Assembly (NCBI GenBank): GCA_000482145.1
Contig: AUXH01000504.1
Location: forward strand, 1 to 14,199
Length of the DNA: 14,199 nt
DNA from: Strigomonas culicis
Lineage: Eukaryota > Euglenozoa > Kinetoplastea > Trypanosomatida > Trypanosomatidae
Direction: 5' to 3'
How positions within the stretch are numbered: position 1 is the stretch's first letter; every line of letters starts with the position of its first letter. The position numbers and the translations under genes are program-made. Shown piece by piece: positions 6,829 to 14,199 of this stretch. Below the pieces are notes generated by a model. The model saw only the letters and a program-made list of their open reading frames with translations. It made no database searches and had not been told where the DNA came from.

Positions 6829-8178
6829 ATGACATCAGCTCCTTTTCTTCAGATCGATGGCCAAATATTCACTCTGCTCAAGAACGACGGGTCGATATGG
6901 TCGCACCCCTCCCTTCCCATGTTGTGGAACCCAGACCTTGCGCCAGCAAACGGCGTGGTGCCGCAAACGGTCTGCATTGACGACGGGACGTCCAGGCAAA
7001 GAGCCCGCATCACCAACACTGGGAATGCCAGCCTCAACAGCAGTGGGTCGCTCTTCACCGTTGTCGTTGGACAGAACGCCGCCGCCTCTCCGTCGTCCAC
7101 CCTGAACGATGGCGCCACACCGTACAGCTCGGACGCGCAAAGCCGCCCCCTCGGCTTCCACACAGGTCCACTCGGCACCTTTACGAACACGCCTGTGGTG
7201 TCCCGCACGACGCCGTCGGCGAACAGCTCCGGCAGCACCGCCAAGTCGGGGTCCCAGACCTTGAACCAGCACCCGCCCAACGACCCGAACCAGTGGGGCT
7301 TCGCCATCGCAGACCGCCTGCACACGTACCTGCCGCGCATCCCCGTCCCGCCGTCGACGATATGCGAGGTCACGCAAGGCATCGCCTCGTACATCAACGA
7401 CGTGGTGCAGAGCAGCAAGCAGCCCTGTAGCAGCTCTGTCTGCCTGCTCTTCTCGGAGAACGGCTTCTGCGCGGCCGGCCGCCACTGCCCCTCCTTCCAC
7501 GTGTCGCCGGACTACCTCCGGCTGAGCCGCGCCCTCTCGCAGCCGCTGTGCTGCGGGCTGCACAACTGCTACTACACGCAGGAGATGGTCCTCGCCAAGT
7601 GCGCGCCGCACCTGCTGAGCCAGACCTACTATCTCTCCCTCGACGGCGCCAACTACCGCCACCTGGCCGAGTCGCCCAAGGTGGAGATCTCCCTGCTCCA
7701 CCTGAGCCTCACCGTCGGCCTCGATACGCTCCCCCTCAAGGACGGGCGGCGGAAGATATCGCAGCGCCGTCGGGTGTGCTCCCTCTTTCTGGAGGGGAAG
7801 TGCAAATGGACGAAGGACTGCGCGAACATCCACATCTGCCACTCGCTGTACAAGCTGCTGCAGGTGGAAAATGTTCTGGAGTTTCTTAAAGCAGTGCAGA
7901 GAGGCAAGGAAAGCAGCCAGCAGATATACAACCGCATCGTGCAATGCTCTCATGTACAGGAATACGTGCAGTCCGTGGCCATGCTGCCACTGATGGCCCA
8001 GCTCATTGTCAACTCCCACATTGCGCCGCTGACGGCGCTGCTCCGCTTTGGTGTGGCTGTGACCAGCGACCAAAAAGACGTCCTGGTTCACCTGGGTCTC
8101 GTAAGCGACGACACCAAACTGTTTGTCTACTGTGTGAGCCCCAAGGTGAGGAGTATGTTATGTCCCAGAGTGATGTGA
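6829..8178 (+). CDS. Protein with two CCCH zinc fingers, probable RNA-binding regulator
   Basis: 449 residues from the ATG at 6829, the first ATG after the probable acceptor. Finger 1 has Cys205, Cys214, Cys220 and His224 with exact C-X8-C-X5-C-X3-H spacing. Finger 2 has Cys317, Cys325, Cys331 and His335 with C-X7-C-X5-C-X3-H. Between them a Cys/His cluster (Cys241, Cys242, His245, Cys247, Cys258, His261; motif CCGLHNC) may bind a further metal. Residues about 60-160 are Ser/Thr/Pro/Gly-rich and probably disordered; about 335-430 is helical. CCCH fingers of this spacing bind single-stranded RNA, and trypanosomatids rely on such proteins to control mRNA stability and translation because genes are transcribed polycistronically. 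That makes post-transcriptional regulation the likely role; the target is unknown. The overlapping 418-codon frame on the other strand is a GC-driven shadow. Confidence 0.85.
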   Translation: MTSAPFLQIDGQIFTLLKNDGSIWSHPSLPMLWNPDLAPANGVVPQTVCIDDGTSRQRARITNTGNASLNSSGSLFTVVVGQNAAASPSSTLNDGATPYSSDAQSRPLGFHTGPLGTFTNTPVVSRTTPSANSSGSTAKSGSQTLNQHPPNDPNQWGFAIADRLHTYLPRIPVPPSTICEVTQGIASYINDVVQSSKQPCSSSVCLLFSENGFCAAGRHCPSFHVSPDYLRLSRALSQPLCCGLHNCYYTQEMVLAKCAPHLLSQTYYLSLDGANYRHLAESPKVEISLLHLSLTVGLDTLPLKDGRRKISQRRRVCSLFLEGKCKWTKDCANIHICHSLYKLLQVENVLEFLKAVQRGKESSQQIYNRIVQCSHVQEYVQSVAMLPLMAQLIVNSHIAPLTALLRFGVAVTSDQKDVLVHLGLVSDDTKLFVYCVSPKVRSMLCPRVM

Positions 8179-8261
8179 TCCACCAACAAAACACAAAAAT
8201 ATTTTTAATTGTTTGTTTTTTCTTTTTGTTTTCTTTTTTCTGTATTGCTTATTCTTTGTTC

Positions 8262-8286
8262 GTTTGTTTGTTTGTTTGTTTGTTTT
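8262..8286 (+). repeat. (GTTT)n microsatellite
   Basis: About six GTTT units in the 3' flank of the CCCH-protein gene. A simple repeat typical of the surrounding T-rich spacer. Confidence 0.9.
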
Positions 8287-9281
8287 TATTATTACTATTG
8301 TTAATTTAGTAATGCCGTAGTAAAAAAGCATTGCTGTCATTTACACACTACATTGCAAAAGAGTTAATTGAAAAAAAAAAAGCATCTTACCAAGTTCTTT
8401 CAAAATAATTACATGCCAGTCAAATACATTTTCTTCTTCGTTTTCCAGTATATACTTTTTTTTCTGGCGTTGTTCGCTTTACTGTTTGGTGTCAGCTCTT
8501 AATTCAATGTGGTCATTTAATCTACCGATGACACTAATTACACATGCACTCTTTTTTTTTCTTTTTTTTGTTTCCCTTTTTTTTGTTGTTGATTGGTTGG
8601 TCGGTTTTGCTCAAAAAAATTTTAGTAAAAATGGTACCCCCCTCTCCCCCTCCCCCTTCTTAAAAAAGAAAACAGGAATAAAAGTAAAAGCAAAAAAGGA
8701 AAAACAGGAAAACCGATTTACTGCTTCATTTGTTCCCCTTTCATTCTTAACTTTTCAGTAGCTGTATATACTTTTCCATAAATATATCACAGATCTTTAT
8801 ACGCTAATTTGTTTTTTTTTTTTTGGACACTCAATACAAATGTTTTTTTTTCTTTTTTTCCGACTCCTGCTGCATTCACACGGTCAAATGATCTAGTTTT
8901 CACGCAAAAAGAAGAAAGGAATAAGCACAGAAAAATGGATGCGATATTTTTTTTCTATTTTTGTTTTGATTCATTCGTTTATCTATTTGATTATCTACGC
9001 ACTTTACAGGATAACGTTCTCTTAGTGTATTAAAAATGAGGAGTGTAATTTTACGGGGTTTTTTTTCCCCTGTCGAAATATCTATACAACCATATACATG
9101 CTAATATACATACACGCGAAGATGTTCCTTGTGGCTTTGGAAGATCCTTATCCGCCAAGACAAGCACATATATCATTTTCGATTTATGTTTGTAGACTTT
9201 AACGCTTTGGTATTATAATGATGCTTTTTTGAATGAAGAAGACAGCATGCCTAACTACGCGTTGTGTTTGTTGCATTTTGT

Positions 9282-9303
9282 TTATTATTATTATTATTAT
9301 TAT
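9282..9303 (+). repeat. (TTA)n microsatellite
   Basis: About seven TTA units, which read as a Tyr run in one frame and so create a spurious hydrophobic reading frame. Confidence 0.9.
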
Positions 9304-9720
9304 TCTTTTTGTTTTCTTCTTCTATTTTTGTTGGTGATCTTTTCGTTTTTATTTATTTTTTTGATTTGTTTTTTTTTTTTGATTGTTTTTTTTTTTTTTC
9401 TGTTTGCGCGTGCTTTAGTATTCTTCTTAGTTGTTGTTATTCTTTCTTTTAAAAAAAAAATAATTTTTCCGTGTTGGATACGCACGCTGCAAAGAAATTA
9501 AATACACGTATACGCTGCGTGTTGGAAGCATAATTGTTTTCTGGAAGGTCCATACATATGAGGTTCACTTCTGCAGATTCTGATGAATCACCCTTAAACA
9601 CTGAATACTGGAAAAAATCCGTGAGATAGTTGGGAAGTGAGCGCCTCACCTCGCCCGTTCTCGCTTCGTCCTTTTGGATTCGGTTTATATATGTTTTCCA
9701 TATGCGATGTTTCATTCTCT

Positions 9721-9796
9721 GGTTAATGCACGTTCTCTCTTCCTGTTCTGGTCTTGACTTCTCCTTCGCTCGGTCGGCGCAACTACCGGAGCTCAG
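9721..9796 (+). promoter_or_regulatory. Trans-splice acceptor region of the rhodanese-like gene
   Basis: Strong pyrimidine runs at about 9730-9775 are followed by AGs at 9790-9791 and 9795-9796. The leader would be about 30 nt to the ATG at 9827, with no ATG in between. Composition turns sharply GC-rich here after the long AT-rich spacer. Confidence 0.55.
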
Positions 9797-9826
9797 CAAC
9801 GACTTCGTGACCCCCCGTCACCTCCC

Positions 9827-10339
9827 ATGGCCCAGTGGATCCCCAAAACGGCTTGGAAGGTCTCGAACCTGAACAAGCGCTACGGCACGCCCTACGTCGC
9901 GGGCGGGCACAGCAGCACGCAGACAGCGGACCACGCCCTCGCCGCCTACTATTCACTGCACACAGATAAGGTGCTGCAGAGCGACCTGTCGAAGAAGATA
10001 CTGGCCGCCCTCCAGCCCGACCCCGCCACGGGCAACCGCTACCCAGGCGCCGTCGTTATCGACCTGCGCGACCGGGCGGAGCGGCGGCATCAGCCGCTGC
10101 CGCCCGCCGCCGCGCTGGCGCTACACCCCCACGACATCCTCTCCGGCGCCGCCGTGCCGCTGCTGCCGAGCAAGGGCGAGGCGGAGCTCTTCCTCGTGGC
10201 CGCGAACCGCCAGCGGGCGGTCAACACCTCCGCGGCGCTGCGACGGTGGGGCTACAGCCGCATCACAGTGGTGAGCTACGATGTTGCCTCGGAGGCCATG
10301 AAAGGGCTAGAAACGGAGAAGAATCTAACAGACGAATGA
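9827..10339 (+). CDS. Rhodanese-like domain protein lacking the active-site cysteine
   Basis: A 170-residue protein. Residues 1-45 have no clear domain and contain several basic residues, so an organelle signal is possible but not convincing. From about 48 the order fits a single rhodanese domain: helix, GAVVIDLRDRAE at 74-85 (the family's conserved VIDvR strand and turn), SGAAVPLL at 106-113, then ELFLVAANRQRA at 120-131 and RRWGYSRITVV at 139-149. In active rhodaneses the strand before the loop ends in Cys-Arg-x-Gly-x-Arg-Ser. Here that position is Ala125-Ala126 (nt 10199-10204), so thiosulfate or protein-tyrosine chemistry via a cysteine persulfide cannot occur. Cys-less rhodanese domains are known in other proteins as binding modules, so a structural or assembly role is the better inference. 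The gene is very GC-rich and has its own splice site. Confidence 0.72.
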   Translation: MAQWIPKTAWKVSNLNKRYGTPYVAGGHSSTQTADHALAAYYSLHTDKVLQSDLSKKILAALQPDPATGNRYPGAVVIDLRDRAERRHQPLPPAAALALHPHDILSGAAVPLLPSKGEAELFLVAANRQRAVNTSAALRRWGYSRITVVSYDVASEAMKGLETEKNLTDE

Positions 10340-10695
10340 GATGCGGAAAGGGCATGCTCGCCTCTCACCGACAGAGATTGCCGGCCTGTCCAGAGGACAC
10401 CACGTATAGGTCGATTTGTCATGCAACTTCTGTCGTGAATGTCACATGTCTTTTTTTTCTGTTTTTTTTTTGTTGTTTTTGTTGTCGTCAACGTTGCTGA
10501 TGATGGCGGTGGTGTGATTGACACTTTCACTAATGCAAGCCGGTGGTATCGTGTGATGTCTCTCTTTTGAAGTAAGATCCCACTTAATGTTACATATGCA
10601 AAGAACCAAAAAAAAATGAAAAGATGGAAGTGGGACACCATTCGATGCTGATTCTATTGAAATGGATGCATCCTGGTTATGATGGGAAGGACCCT
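10340..10695. other. Intergenic spacer, probable 3' UTR of the rhodanese-like gene
   Basis: Moderately mixed composition with T runs at about 10449-10478 and an A run near 10608. The frames on either strand are short and show no family resemblance. Nothing beyond untranslated sequence is seen. Confidence 0.6.
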
Positions 10696-10754
10696 ACTGC
10701 TCTTCTACGCGTGTCTCTTTCCATTTCCATTTGTTGCTATTTTTCTTCTTCTAG
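10696..10754 (+). promoter_or_regulatory. Trans-splice acceptor of the coiled-coil protein gene
   Basis: A long pyrimidine-rich tract (about 10698-10752) ends in CTAG, with the AG at 10753-10754. The predicted leader of about 103 nt has no ATG before 10858 and contains an A-run just after the acceptor. Confidence 0.6.
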
Positions 10755-10857
10755 TAAAAAAAAAAAAAATCCGACTCTCGAACACCAGTAGCTACACCAT
10801 ACACGAAAGCGAACTCGTCTATTACGTATCCACCGTTCAATCCCCCCAAGTCCGCAA

Positions 10858-12324
10858 ATGAGCTTTGATCAGGCTGAGGCGGAGGAATACGTCGCCCCCG
10901 TGCAGCACGTCTCGGACGACGAGGCGGCCCCCGAGCACCACGCCGACCCCAACGGCAGCGCAGACGCGTGCCCAGAGGAGCTGCGGCCGGCGGACCTCTC
11001 GGTGGAGGAGCCGCTGGAGGAGCCCTTCGCGCCGGAGGTGTCGCCCTCCGGCAGCGAGGCGGTCGACGCACTGCTGGAGCGCACCTGTAACGAGGCGACC
11101 TCCGGGCACCGCGTGCCGGCCAGCCACGACCCGGCGAGCCCGCCGCGGCCGCCCGCGCCGGTGGAGAAGACCGCGACGCCGAAGCAGGCGATGCGGACCG
11201 CCCGGCCGGGCGACGAGCCGCGGGCGGAGCAGAAGTACGGGCTGCGCAAGAAGGAGGCCGCCGCGGCGCCCGCCGCCCCCGCGAAGCGGAAGCCCGCGGG
11301 GAAGAAGCAGCCAAAAGTGAACCTCAAAAACGTGGAGCGGATGCCGCCCATCCCGCAGGGGGTCAACACGCCGCGCAGCCTGGAGGCGTGCGACCGCCTC
11401 ATCATCAAGCCGTCCGAGCTCTGCCCCTTCCCGCTGGAGCACTTCAAGGGGCCCCACATCAGCGACCAGCTGGCGGAGATCCGCTTCCGTAGCTATGAAA
11501 AGCGCCGCAAGAACCACATGGAGGAGCTCCTGAGCGTGTACACCGGCGGCGCCACCCCCTCGCCGCGCAGCCCGGTGAAGACGAAGAAGCAGCAGCAGCA
11601 GACCACGTCGCCGTCCGCCACGAAGGAGGGCTCCAGCCGCCGCAACACGTCGCAGCCGGCCAACCGCGGCGAGTCGCTCAGCCACGAGGACCTGGAGAAC
11701 ATGCGGCAGTTCGAGGAGTACAGCCGGTGCGTGGTCAGCGCCTCCGGTCGGATGCACAACAGCCGCCAAAGCAACGTGTCACTGCGCCACGGCATCTCGC
11801 CGCGCAGCGGCGCCCCGGCGTCCGTCGGCGGGTGCTCCGTCACGTCCTTCTCGCCCAGCGTCATGAAGATCCAGAGCAGCTGCATCAGCCAGGGCCGCCT
11901 GCCCACGCAGACGGAGCTGCTGCTGATGTCCGAGATCGAGGAGCGCGACTCGCACCGCTGGGAGGTCATCGACCGCGCGCACCAGATGCGGGAGACGCAG
12001 GAGGTCATGGTCGTCGAGGAGTGCCTCGACAAGGAGCGCAAGGTGGCCAACCGCATCCGCAACAAGGCCGTCCGCACGGAGAGCATGCAGGAGCAGAAGT
12101 TCGAGGAGCGCACGCAGCGCCAGGAGCTCGCGGAGCAGCGCCGAAAGGAGATGGAGCGGGAGCGCCAGGAGAAGCTGGAGAAGGAGGTGGCGGAGAAGGA
12201 GGAGCGCAGGAAGGCGGTGGACTCCAAGACGTACCGCACCTCCGCGCCGAGCAGCTCCATCCGTCGGAGCGTGTCCAACCGCAACAGCGCCGTCCGCCAG
12301 AGCCCTTCCAAGCACGCAGAGTGA
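10858..12324 (+). CDS. Low-complexity and coiled-coil protein, unknown function (488 aa)
   Basis: Not recognised. Residues 1-100 are acidic and Ala/Glu/Pro-rich. 100-155 are Ala/Lys/Pro-rich and strongly basic. 157-225 look like the one ordered, potentially conserved segment (CDRLIIKPSELCPFPLEHF followed by a basic helix). 230-345 are Ser/Gln/Arg-rich and probably phosphorylated. 350-452 form a long Glu/Arg/Gln-rich helix with coiled-coil character. The tail is Ser/Arg-rich. No membrane segment or catalytic motif is visible. Such architecture is common among trypanosomatid cytoskeletal, basal-body and flagellar proteins, but nothing in the sequence proves that. The ATG at 10858 is the first after the acceptor. 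GC content is extreme, so long open frames on the opposite strand (10837-11769, 11493-12335) are compositional shadows. Confidence 0.8.
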   Translation: MSFDQAEAEEYVAPVQHVSDDEAAPEHHADPNGSADACPEELRPADLSVEEPLEEPFAPEVSPSGSEAVDALLERTCNEATSGHRVPASHDPASPPRPPAPVEKTATPKQAMRTARPGDEPRAEQKYGLRKKEAAAAPAAPAKRKPAGKKQPKVNLKNVERMPPIPQGVNTPRSLEACDRLIIKPSELCPFPLEHFKGPHISDQLAEIRFRSYEKRRKNHMEELLSVYTGGATPSPRSPVKTKKQQQQTTSPSATKEGSSRRNTSQPANRGESLSHEDLENMRQFEEYSRCVVSASGRMHNSRQSNVSLRHGISPRSGAPASVGGCSVTSFSPSVMKIQSSCISQGRLPTQTELLLMSEIEERDSHRWEVIDRAHQMRETQEVMVVEECLDKERKVANRIRNKAVRTESMQEQKFEERTQRQELAEQRRKEMERERQEKLEKEVAEKEERRKAVDSKTYRTSAPSSSIRRSVSNRNSAVRQSPSKHAE

Positions 12325-13052
12325 GGGCCCGGCACACCGCAGGCGCCGCAGCAACCGCGCGAAGGGTGCGGGTACTGCCGCTGGCACTAACATACACACA
12401 AATTAAGTGAACTATACATTTGTATAACGACACACACGCATACACACACATCCGATATATATAATATAATATAGTATATAATATATACATCGTTAAAAAA
12501 CAATGAAAGTATGACTTCCTTTCTGACTTTGTACGTATACATACTTCTTTAGTAGAAAATATATACATGATCATACGGATTTTTATTTTTTATATTTTTA
12601 ATCGTGAAAAAGGGGGTGCTTTTAACTACATTTTGTACGCTGACCGAATCTTCGCAACTACGTATTTATGTCAAAGGAAGAAGCGACAGAAGCAAAACCA
12701 AAAGGAAGTCTTACATGTAAATGACAGTAAAGGGCATTTATTTTTCTTTCATTTATATAATTTTTTTTATTATTTACTTGTTTATTTTTCTACATTGTTG
12801 TATCAACAAGATGTATGCGTATAGTTGTGCGGTTTTTTTTTTTCGTTTAAAACGCTTCTTTCTACCTTTCTGGGTCCGCTAGAGTCGATTTAAGCGAATG
12901 TAAAAAAATGGAGATCAAGGGATCATATATAGTAGGAAGAATCCTATATACACTGAGGACAACTTCTGGTAATACAATGTAAAAAGACACACATCTGCAC
13001 ATCTCTGTGTATACAGCTATAGAGATGCATCGCCACCGCATTACACAGGCTA
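12325..13052. other. AT-rich intergenic spacer before the topoisomerase gene
   Basis: Holds the 3' flank of the coiled-coil gene and upstream flank of the topoisomerase subunit. Composition drops from GC-rich to strongly AT-rich within about 80 nt of the stop codon. It includes a TA-rich array, T runs near 12757-12768 and 12833-12843, and a small imperfect hairpin around 12925-12951. No gene or known RNA was recognised. Confidence 0.6.
12455..12489. repeat. TA-rich imperfect repeat
   Basis: About 35 nt of alternating A/T made of TATA and ATAATA units, within the 3' flank of the coiled-coil protein gene. Confidence 0.85.
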
Positions 13053-13147
13053 TGGCCCTCCCCCCCCCCCTTTTCCTTGTTTCTTCTTCCTTACGCATAT
13101 GCTGCTTCTGATGTTGCGTATGAATAGTAAACTCTATCTTTAGACAG
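13053..13147 (+). promoter_or_regulatory. Trans-splice acceptor region of the topoisomerase subunit gene
   Basis: A pyrimidine block at 13055-13091 includes a run of about twelve C. AGs follow at 13126-13127, 13142-13143 and 13146-13147. The last two, after TCTATCTT, would give leaders of 10-14 nt to the ATG at 13157. ATGs at about 13098, 13110 and 13120 lie before all three AGs and would be excluded from the mRNA. Confidence 0.55.
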
Positions 13148-13156
13148 CATTTGAAT

Positions 13157-13936
13157 ATGGAGGGAACGACGCAGACGCCCGCACCGGTGCCGACAAAGAT
13201 ACCCATGAAGGTGCCAATGAAGGTGCCGATGAAGGTCCCCATGAAGCTGCCCAGCAGCGTGCCCATTCCATCCACGGCCGCGGCCCCGACCCGGCCGCGC
13301 CCGACCGACGACGACGACGACGATGCCCTTCTGGGCATCCCCAAGGCGCAGGCCGCGGCTCCGACGGCCGCGCGCGCGCCGCCGCCGCCGAAGAAGGTGC
13401 GCCGCGAGCCCTCCTCCAGCAGCGACTCGTCCTCCAGCAGTGATGACAGCGGCGACTCCTCCAGTGGGTCCGACAGCAGCAGCGACAGCTACGACAGCTC
13501 GAGCGGCAGCAGCGCGAGCGGCAGCAGCAGCGCATCCTCGTCGCGCGCGTCCTCGGAGCCCTCGGAGGCGGCGGAGCCGACACTCCTCGACATGGCGTTG
13601 GCCGCGAACCTCGTCAACGAGGCGGTATTAGAAGAGGCGGAGGAGGCGCCGCCGGCCGTCGCACCGCCGCGGCCTCCGGTCATCCGCAGCTTCCCCACGG
13701 ATATCGACAAGGCCCTGGAGCGCTACCAGGAGCGTCTCAACCGGGAGGAGAACGCCGTGCGCATCAAGGACGACAACAAGGCCGTGTCGCTGGGCACCAG
13801 CAAGATCAACTACATCGACCCCCGCATCGTGTGCTCGTGGGCGAAGGAGCAGAACGTGCCCATCAATAAGATATTCTCCGCGACCATTATCAACAAGTTT
13901 CCGTGGGCAATGAACTCGGAGAACTTTGACTTTTAG
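13157..13936 (+). CDS. TOP1S: DNA topoisomerase IB small subunit (carries the catalytic tyrosine)
   Basis: 259 residues. Kinetoplastid topoisomerase IB is split: a large subunit supplies the core and a separate small subunit supplies the C-terminal domain with the nucleophilic Tyr. The heterodimer relaxes supercoiled DNA in nucleus and kinetoplast. The diagnostic motif SKINYIDPR is at 215-223, with Tyr219 (nt 13811-13813). From memory, the Leishmania small subunit has 262 residues with Tyr222, so the distance to the C terminus (40 residues) is identical. Conserved helical sequence runs from about 141 to the end ([17 protein letters not shown] and [14 protein letters not shown]). The N-terminal part is disordered: four PMK repeats at 16-31, six Asp at 51-56, a PKKVRR stretch at 78-83 that fits a nuclear localisation signal, and a Ser/Asp-rich region at 86-136 with many CK2-like sites. 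The start at 13157 is the first ATG after the acceptors. The partner large subunit is not in this window. Confidence 0.96.
   Translation: MEGTTQTPAPVPTKIPMKVPMKVPMKVPMKLPSSVPIPSTAAAPTRPRPTDDDDDDALLGIPKAQAAAPTAARAPPPPKKVRREPSSSSDSSSSSDDSGDSSSGSDSSSDSYDSSSGSSASGSSSASSSRASSEPSEAAEPTLLDMALAANLVNEAVLEEAEEAPPAVAPPRPPVIRSFPTDIDKALERYQERLNREENAVRIKDDNKAVSLGTSKINYIDPRIVCSWAKEQNVPINKIFSATIINKFPWAMNSENFDF
13202..13249 (+). repeat. In-frame 12-nt tandem repeat (Pro-Met-Lys-Val/Leu x4) in TOP1S
   Basis: Four near-identical 12-nt units, CC(C/A/G)ATGAAG(G/C)T(G/C)-like, encode [12 protein letters not shown] and PMKL at residues 16-31. An imperfect copy (PTKI) precedes them at residues 12-15. Each unit contains an in-frame ATG. 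Confidence 0.9.
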
Positions 13937-14170
13937 CTGTTGCATAGAGTAAAAACGCTGAAAGGAAGAAAAAAAGTAAAAACAAAGGAAAGAAAAATAA
14001 TTCTATTGTACCTTGTTAAACCCGCACTTCGCTGTATTTATTTAGTGTATTCAATTGTCAATTGTCTTCCCTCTCCGCTCGCCTGGTCGCGTCGAGCAGC
14101 GACCAGTAAATGTTGGGATCGAAATAGGAGGTAAAGAGATCTAAATAACAGATGCGCACAGGTACATAGC
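13937..14170. other. Terminal spacer, 3' flank of TOP1S
   Basis: A/T-rich with A-rich runs just after the stop codon, then mixed sequence. A 64-codon frame at 13940-14134 has no recognisable features and begins only 4 nt after the TOP1S stop, so it is not called. Confidence 0.5.
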
Positions 14171-14199
14171 CTCTCTCTCTCTCTCTCTCTCTCTCTCTC
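14171..14199 (+). repeat. (CT)n tract at the window end, probable splice signal of the next gene
   Basis: 29 nt of perfect CT repeat running off the window edge. A pure pyrimidine tract on the coding strand is the expected polypyrimidine element of a following trans-splice acceptor, but the AG and the gene lie outside. Confidence 0.7.

Larger units (their letters stand above)
8179..9826. other. Long AT-rich intergenic spacer without a convincing gene
   Basis: About 1.65 kb, roughly twice the next longest spacer here. It is dominated by T runs, with some A runs near 8371-8381 and 9452-9461. Frames found are low-complexity Phe/Leu/Tyr products of T runs (for example 9229-9501). Two patches have more ordinary texture, about 9080-9270 and 9480-9720, but neither carries a good + strand frame. 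A 26-codon ATG frame at 9122-9202 directly follows an AG and is too short to call. GGGG-T8-CCCC at 9055-9070 could form a tiny hairpin. No tRNA or other known RNA gene was recognised. Confidence 0.6.

Noticed and set aside
6835..8091. 418-codon open frame on the minus strand
   Set aside because: Fully antisense to the CCCH-protein gene; rich in Arg/Val/Ala/Gly/Leu as expected from GC-rich codon shadows, with no motif, whereas the + frame has two exact CCCH fingers.
9229..9501. Hydrophobic 90-codon + frame
   Set aside because: It is built from T runs and the TTA repeat, giving strings of Phe, Leu and Tyr; it lacks a credible ATG context.
9581..9604. TGATGA followed by CTGA, resembling C and D boxes of a snoRNA
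   Set aside because: The boxes are only about 14 nt apart, too close for a C/D snoRNA guide, and there is no terminal stem.
9449..9799. 116-codon minus-strand frame with fairly ordinary amino-acid content
   Set aside because: Opposite to all neighbours and overlapping the pyrimidine tract of the rhodanese-like gene; no recognisable domain. Kept only as part of the spacer finding.
10837..12335. Long open frames on both strands overlapping the coiled-coil gene
   Set aside because: Extreme GC content suppresses stop codons in all frames; products are Arg/Pro/Ala/Leu low complexity. The + frame at 10858 has a matching splice site and a plausible coiled coil.
12925..12951. Imperfect hairpin (ATATAGTAGGA ... 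TCCTATAT)
   Set aside because: Short, bulged and AT-rich; expected by chance in this spacer, so not called as a terminator or RNA element.
13151..13156. TTG two codons before the TOP1S ATG
   Set aside because: Non-ATG start with no support; the ATG at 13157 is the first after the splice acceptors.
1..14199. tRNA, rRNA, spliced-leader RNA genes, telomeric repeats, transposons or CRISPR arrays
   Set aside because: No cloverleaf, known conserved rRNA/SL strings, TTAGGG arrays, transposase or reverse-transcriptase motifs, or spaced direct repeats were seen. The repeats present are simple microsatellites.

Overview
This window looks like nuclear DNA of a kinetoplastid protist, most probably a trypanosomatid (genus not determinable by eye). 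Seven credible genes all lie on the + strand, with no introns and no bacterial ribosome sites. Each is preceded by a T/C-rich tract and a nearby AG, the signature of polycistronic transcription with spliced-leader trans-splicing. The spacers carry the usual microsatellites: (GT)n, (TTTG)n, (TTA)n, (CT)n and long T and A runs. The last gene encodes the small, tyrosine-bearing subunit of DNA topoisomerase IB, which exists as a separate gene only in kinetoplastids. From memory, the Leishmania counterpart is on chromosome 4, whose left end also has a Ca2+-type P-ATPase gene; this possible synteny was not checked.

Layout: 1-467, GC-rich, T-poor sequence with no gene. 528-3185, a SERCA-like P-type ATPase that has lost essentially all catalytic and Ca2+-binding signatures. 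3522-5798, a class I cyclic-nucleotide phosphodiesterase-like protein with a central, degenerate catalytic domain. 6108-6338, a 76-residue protein with one membrane helix. 6829-8178, a protein with two CCCH zinc fingers, probably RNA-binding. 8179-9826, an AT-rich spacer of about 1.65 kb. 9827-10339, a small rhodanese-fold protein without the active-site Cys. 10858-12324, a low-complexity and coiled-coil protein of unknown function. 13157-13936, topoisomerase IB small subunit. 13937-14199, spacer ending in a (CT)n tract that is probably the splice signal of the next gene.

The genes do not form a pathway in the operon sense, because trypanosomatid neighbours are usually unrelated. The most striking point is that three of the seven products (P-ATPase, phosphodiesterase, rhodanese) keep their folds in long intact frames but lack the residues their families need for catalysis. 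The first two are the best candidates for undescribed pseudoenzymes. Coding composition also shifts: the first gene and the 5' part of the second are much more AT-rich than the later genes, which are very GC-rich and sit between AT-rich spacers.
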